Source of the DNA: Flavobacterium microcysteis
GTDB lineage: Bacteria; Bacteroidota; Bacteroidia; Flavobacteriales; Flavobacteriaceae
Reading direction: 5' to 3'
Length of the DNA stretch: 64,000 bases
Assembly (NCBI RefSeq): GCF_006385255.1
Contig: NZ_VFJE01000056.1
Span: 744,001 to 808,000 of the forward strand
Under the pieces are notes generated by a model, which did not search any database, was not told where the DNA came from, and worked only from the letters and a program-made list of their open reading frames with translations. Below are positions 61,301-64,000 of the stretch, piece by piece (the stretch's first letter is position 1; every line of letters starts with the position of its first letter). Made by a program: the position numbers and the translations under genes.

Positions 61301-63263
61301 CGGTGTCACCATTAGTCAAACCATTGATTGTATAGGTAAGGTCAGGATCAGTCGTTCCGTAGATTTTAGTCTTGGCATTTGCAGTGATATTCAATGCAGC
61401 CTTCGTAATGTTGAAATCAGCAGCGGTATAGACGATGGCGTAATTATTGCCTGCCGCCAACGTTCCCTGTTCAATGGCATAGGTACCGACTGCTTCACCC
61501 GTTGTTCTTTCCAAAGCTCCTGTGATGATACTTTGGATATCACCATTTACCAGTCCACTTACGGTGTAGGTCAGAGGCGGATCAGTTGCGCCATATATTT
61601 TGTTTTTAGGATTGGCAGTAACTGTTAAGTTGGCTTTGTTAATTGTTACTTTGAAAACAACATCAGGAGCCGGGTAATAGGTGTCATTTCCAGCTTGTTT
61701 TGCTGTGATGTTGACCTCTCCTGCTTTTTTGATTTTTAGCTTCCACTTGTTTCCGTCTGCGCTGTCCTGAAAAGCTTCTGCTATAGTGTTGTCAGCAGAT
61801 ACATAAGCGACTTCCAAACCTGAGCTTGCTGTAGCATTAAGGGCAAAAGGGGTATCTCCGTAGGTTTTAGTGATATTTGCTACAGTAATGGTTTGTGGTT
61901 TTAATGTGAATTCATAAGCTCCTATGTCAATGTTGTTATCAGTTAAACGATTGTTGCCAGACAAATCTTTATCAGTTGCCAGATTACCCCCATTATTGGT
62001 GTATAAGGAGTTACTTCCTTTGGAAATGACAGGACTACCGGGTTTAAGATGAAAATCATTGCCGGCTGCATTGATAAAAAGCTGTTGCGTAGTAATACCG
62101 GTTGCATTCATATTGCCATTAGTAGTACTGGTATTGCCTTGTATCAGATTGTTCATTAAGGATATAGTTCCTGAGATGGTTGAGTACTGTTTTACCTGAT
62201 TGTCCCATACAAGGCTGTTGTATAAACGTATTTGTCCGTCGGAGACATGAATACCACCGGCATTTGAAGACTGGGTGGTATTGCCATATATGGTACAGTT
62301 CATCATCAGCGTATTGTTGTAGCTTGCCGCAGTTGTATTCCATATCGCACCACCACCTTCTTTAGCATTGTTTCTTGCAAAAAGGCTGTTGTAAATTTTT
62401 ACGGATGATTCGTTGTATATCGCACCTCCTCGGTAAGGAGCTGAGTTTTCTATAAAAGAACAGCCCAAAATGTTTACAGACGAGCCGTTGTTAATCATCG
62501 CACCACCCCAACTGGCAGCTGTGTTCTGGATAAAAAGACAGTTTGTAATGATTGCATGAGAAGAGGATAAATTAAATATTCCTCCGCAGTTCGAAGTGGC
62601 GACATTTAATGAAAATTTGCTGTCGGAGAGGAGTATAGGAGATGTGCTATTGTACATAGCTCCTGCTACATAAGCTATATTTTCTGTAAAGTGACAGTTA
62701 GTGACGGTAAGAGAAGATGCAAAGTTAGACATTCCTGCTCCTCTGGCTTGAGTATGTGCCTGACCATTGACCGTTATGGTTGTGGTTGAAGATCCGTTCG
62801 CATTCCCTTTGGTAATCGTAAAGCCGTCAAATAGGGTTTGATTTCCTGCACCTGAACTCATAACTACATGGTAAGTATTATCGGCTGTATTATTTACAGC
62901 ACCGATATCCCCACTGAGGATACTTTTGTTAACTTCATAATTACGTTGTTCCAATGAAGTTTCAGTTCCGGAAAAACCTCCGTATAGTTTTACGCCATCT
63001 TTAAGTACAAAAGCATTATTACGGTTATTGGGGGCGATAGTGTTGAGATTGTCGGCAGGACGATTTGGTTTGTAAGTACCTGCCGCTACCCATATTTGAC
63101 TTGTAGTAGTAGCCTGATTGATCATTAACTGCAAATCGTCACTGGCATTACTCCATGAAGATCCGTCTTTATTGCCTGATCCGCCTTCTTTTACATATTT
63201 GATGTTTTGTGCAAAACTTGCCCAGCTCAATGTAAGCAGCAGAAAAAATGTGAATTTTTTCAT
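55317..63263 (-). CDS. Giant T9SS-secreted surface protein with 23 MBG-type repeats
   Basis: 2648 residues. The signal peptide ends near SFA/Q (19). Residues about 25-450 are a right-handed beta-helix of the choice-of-anchor Q type (VKEGGSGNKDGSSWSNASDD, IWVAAGTYKP, LYNSLVWDNQ). One divergent MBG-like domain follows (about 455-543), then 23 MBG (YGX-type) Ig-like repeats of exactly 78 residues (544-2337; core YGTADPALTYTVTGLANGD). A SprB-type repeat (about 2340-2415, VTCNGGSDGSVTVNIIGGTP), two Ig-like domains (WYASANATQELSG; WYASYDDAVNNTN) and a type A T9SS C-terminal domain (FKYYPNPVEDYLNIQ, GDLSDGTYAVSILF) end it. It is probably a long filamentous adhesin. A decayed C-terminal paralogue lies upstream. 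Confidence 0.93.
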   Translation of the reverse strand: MKKFTFFLLLTLSWASFAQNIKYVKEGGSGNKDGSSWSNASDDLQLMINQATTTSQIWVAAGTYKPNRPADNLNTIAPNNRNNAFVLKDGVKLYGGFSGTETSLEQRNYEVNKSILSGDIGAVNNTADNTYHVVMSSGAGNQTLFDGFTITKGNANGSSTTTITVNGQAHTQARGAGMSNFASSLTVTNCHFTENIAYVAGAMYNSTSPILLSDSKFSLNVATSNCGGIFNLSSSHAIITNCLFIQNTAASWGGAMINNGSSVNILGCSFIENSAPYRGGAIYNESSVKIYNSLFARNNAKEGGGAIWNTTAASYNNTLMMNCTIYGNTTQSSNAGGIHVSDGQIRLYNSLVWDNQVKQYSTISGTISLMNNLIQGNTSTTNGNMNATGITTQQLFINAAGNDFHLKPGSPVISKGSNSLYTNNGGNLATDKDLSGNNRLTDNNIDIGAYEFTLKPQTITVANITKTYGDTPFALNATASSGLEVAYVSADNTIAEAFQDSADGNKWKLKIKKAGEVNITAKQAGNDTYYPAPDVVFKVTINKANLTVTANPKNKIYGATDPPLTYTVSGLVNGDIQSIITGALERTTGEAVGTYAIEQGTLAAGNNYAIVYTAADFNITKAALNITANAKTKIYGTTDPDLTYTINGLTNGDTGTIITGALARTAGENIGTYTINQGTLAATENYDIAYTGADFNITKATLNIVADAKSKVYGTADPALTYTVTGLTNGDTNVVITGALARATGENTGTYAIEQGTLVATGNYDIAYTGADFNITKATLNIVADAKSKVYGTADPALTYVVSGLTNGDAESIITGNLTRTAGENIGTYTINQGTLAATGNYDIAYTGADFNITKATLNIVADAKSKVYGTADPALTYVVSGLANGDTESIITGNLTRTAGENIGTYTINQGTLTANGNYTIIFVGADFSITKATLNIFADAKSKVYGTTDPALTYTVTGLANGDTNAIITGLLARAAGENIGTYAISQGNLAATGNYEITYTGADFNITKATLNIVADTKSKVYGTADPALTYTVTGLANGDTDLVITGALTRTAGENTGTYAIGQGTLAATGNYDITYIGADFNITKATLNIVADAKSKVYGTADSVLTYTVTGLANGDTDVVITGALTRTAGEDIGTYAIGQGTLAATGNYDVTYTGADFNITKATLNIVADAKSKVYGTADPTLTYTVTGLANGDTDAIITGLLARAAGENIGTYAIGQGTLAATGNYDITYTGADFNITKATLNIVADAKSKVYGTADPTLTYTVTGLANGDTESIITGTLTRTAGEDIGTYAIEQGTLAATGNYDISYTSADFNITKAVLNIVADAKSKVYGTADPALTYTVTGLANGDTDNIITGNLTRAAGEDIGTYAIEKGTLAATGNYDITYTGAGFNITKATLNIVADSKSKVYGTADPALTYTVTGLANGDTDNIITGNLTRAAGEDIGTYAIEKGNLTATGNYDITYTGAGFNITKAVLNIVADTKSKVYGTADPALTYTITGLVNGDTDSIITGALTRVTGENIGTYAINQGTLVASGNYDVIYLGADFNITKAVLNIVADAKSKVYGTADPALTYTITGLVNGDTDSIITGALTRVTGENIGTYAINQGTLAASGNYDVTYVGADFNITKATLNIVANAKSKVYGTADPALTYTVTGLANGDDHTIITGALVRTAGENIGIYSIEQGTLVATGNYDIVYTSADFNITKAMLNIMADAKSKVYGTADPILTYTVTGLANGDDHTIITGALVRTAGENIGIYSIEQGTLAATGNYDITYTGADFNITKATLNIVADAKSKIYGTADPALTYTVTGLTNGDDQTIITGDLARVTGENIGTYAIEQGTLTTTGNYDITYTGADFNITKATLNIVADAKSKVYGAADPALTYTVTGLTNGDDQTIIIGDLARVAGENIGTYAIGQGTLTASGNYDIVYTAADFNITKATLNIVADAKSKIYGTADPALTYTVTGLTNGDTENIITGALVRTAGEDIGTYAIEQGILTASGNYDITYTGADFNITKATLNIVADAKSKVYGTADPALTYTVIGLENGDDQTVITGILTRTAGENIGTYAIEQGTLTASGNYDITYTGADFNITKATLNIVADAKSKTYGAVDPALTYTVTGLANEDDQTVITGTLIRTAGENIGTYAIEQGTLAASGNYDIVYTAADFNITKATLNIIADTKSKVYSTADPALTYTVTGFVNDDTESIITGSLSRTAGENVGTYAIEQGTLAVSGNYDITYTSASFNITKATLNIVADAKSKAFGTADPALTYTVTGFVNGDTESNITGRLSRVPGEIAGIYAITQGTLSAGDNYDITFTGADFTIIERLTVDTYTLTNVTCNGGSDGSVTVNIIGGTPPYAYSWSPYGGTAATATGLAAGSYTVTVTDANGSRAIRNFNITQPQVVAPPIAEEIQEFCRAANPTISDLRIEGTQVKWYASANATQELSGNTLLVDGTIYYASQTINGCESPERTLVIITLNELLPTPEGATVQHFEEGATVADLVVTPSNSIWYASYDDAVNNTNLLSPTTQLVDDAVYYAVSIADGQCSSLPFAVAVNVTPGMTFKYYPNPVEDYLNIQSTRIVERVEVYSLLGQLVKEQSFNSKEVKLFLGDLSDGTYAVSILFKGKKSTVKVVKK
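56253..61634 (-). repeat. Array of 23 in-frame 234-bp repeats within the giant gene
   Basis: 5382 bases, exactly 23 x 234. Each unit runs from A-x-L-N-I to F-N-I-T-K. No unit is longer or shorter than 78 residues. Adjacent units are most alike. Units 13 and 14 share 89 identical bases (58447-58535 and 58681-58769), 234 bases apart. Units 15 and 16 share a long block starting at 57952 and 58186. Confidence 0.93.
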
Positions 63264-63432
63264 TTTTTTGGTATTTAGTTGTCTTTTTATGTAAGCTTAT
63301 ATGATTTTTGAATTTGGTCTGTTTCAATCTTGCAAAAGCATTCTCGCCTGAATTTTTAAGATCAGGTGAAATTATTGAACAGTTTATATCTGTGGAGGGA
63401 TGCTCTAATTAAGAAAAGTTTTTTGACCACCT

Positions 63433-63903
63433 TTACTGCCGATTTTTACTTTCGGATAGGGTGGATACCACGTAGGTTCCATCTGTAAGATCTTCAAGGA
63501 AAAGAAGTACTTCCCCTGAGTGGGAATCCTGTTTTTTGACCAACTGTCCTAATGAGTTGTATACCTCAATCGCATTGATGGTTCCCAAACTCCGTATATT
63601 CAAATAATCTTTCACCACATTCTGATAGTATTTAAAAGTCACTTTTTGTGAATTTCCAATTGCTAGCATTACGTTTATGGTAATTGTAAAAGGCAGGCTC
63701 GAATATTGTCCGTTAGCCATTGCAACAGCATAAGGGATGGCTTCGTATTCCAATTCGGTAGCAGGAAAAAATGGGTTGATATTGTTTACGGCATCATCGT
63801 AGTCAGCCGTTTTATAAACAGAAGATAAGTGATTTCTTGCAAAGCCACAGGCGCTGCTAAAAATCAAAATAAACAATAAATAAGTAGAATGTAATTTTCT
63901 CAT
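63433..63903 (-). pseudogene. Decayed C-terminal paralogue of the giant surface protein
   Basis: A 156-residue frame. A signal-peptide-like N-terminus (MRKLHSTYLLFILIFSSACG) is joined directly to a sequence matching the last Ig-like domain and T9SS domain of the giant protein (YDDAVNNINPF against YDDAVNNTNLL; SLGQLVKKQ against LLGQLVKEQ; LEDLTDGTYVVS against LGDLSDGTYAVS). The T9SS landmark YYPNP is changed to YYQNV. Near the end a T-run (minus-strand A-run) has five bases at 63443-63447 against six at 55344-55349 in the giant gene. This shifts the frame and replaces the TVKVVKK ending with a short tail and stop, although the DNA for VKVVKK is still readable in the next frame. It is therefore called a remnant; a short functional protein cannot be excluded. 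Confidence 0.65.
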
Positions 63904-64000
63904 CTCAAAATCAATTTAATTTATTCTTAACTCTAATTTCTTTTACTAGATATAAGTGTTAAGCTGGTTTTATTCAATTAAATACGAGCTGGTTTTTACG

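Noticed and set aside
56253..61634. CRISPR-like or satellite repeat array
   Set aside because: The 234-base units are contiguous, in frame and encode Ig-like domains. There are no spacers.
63433..63903. Functional small T9SS lipoprotein
   Set aside because: The SSAC stretch is a weak lipobox, and the T9SS domain has lost its PNP landmark and its in-frame end.

Overview
This window is chromosomal DNA of a Bacteroidota bacterium, most likely a Flavobacterium or close relative. The evidence is low GC, TTG/TAnnTTTG promoters, type IX secretion (T9SS) C-terminal sorting domains, acidic residues after lipoprotein cysteines, an STN-type TonB receptor with FecI/FecR regulators, a Bacteroidota-type LepB, and a gene order rich in housekeeping genes. 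I saw no tRNA, rRNA, transposase, prophage or CRISPR array. No gene-free stretch exceeds 300 bases.

Layout. 1-5.2 kb: the end of argS, then a tight three-gene envelope O-acylation operon (SGNH, LysM-SGNH, MBOAT). 5.3-11 kb: a lipoprotein, then an ECF sigma / FecR anti-sigma / STN-TonB receptor operon divergent from a second lipoprotein with an internally duplicated module. A shared bipartite motif, GTAGGGT-N15-TGTT, lies upstream of sigma, anti-sigma and that lipoprotein. 11-20.9 kb: ffh, folD, rluF, a T9SS subtilase, a hydrolase, a coiled-coil protein, a NIF3 protein, lpxK and a purine nucleoside phosphorylase. 20.9-32 kb (mostly minus strand): a hybrid kinase, gapdh, lipA, tonB, a T9SS beta-helix protein, an ECF sigma overlapping a glycosyltransferase, a PhyH-type dioxygenase behind murB, and a DUF2461 protein. 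32-42 kb: a second hybrid kinase, recF, then a TPR protein, ribH, mutL, two rhomboid proteases and an EEP-family protein. 42-47 kb: the parA-parB-DUF5683-dapB-lepB-wbqC operon. 47-54.5 kb: a T9SS protein, an SDR reductase, a secreted YciI-like protein, both methylmalonyl-CoA mutase subunits, a DivIC-like protein and udk. 54.6-64 kb: a START-like protein, then a 2648-residue T9SS surface protein with exactly 23 in-frame 78-residue repeats, and next to it a small decayed paralogue of its C-terminal end.

How the genes work together. Most of the window serves the envelope: precursor synthesis (murB, dapB, lpxK), export (ffh, lepB), energised outer-membrane transport (tonB, TonB receptor), sensing (two hybrid kinases, FecI/FecR) and five T9SS-type open reading frames, one of them decayed. 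The most interesting sequence-level signals are the three-copy bipartite motif in the ECF locus, the homogenised 234-bp repeat array with its neighbouring remnant, and a dispersed family of intergenic repeats in three places.
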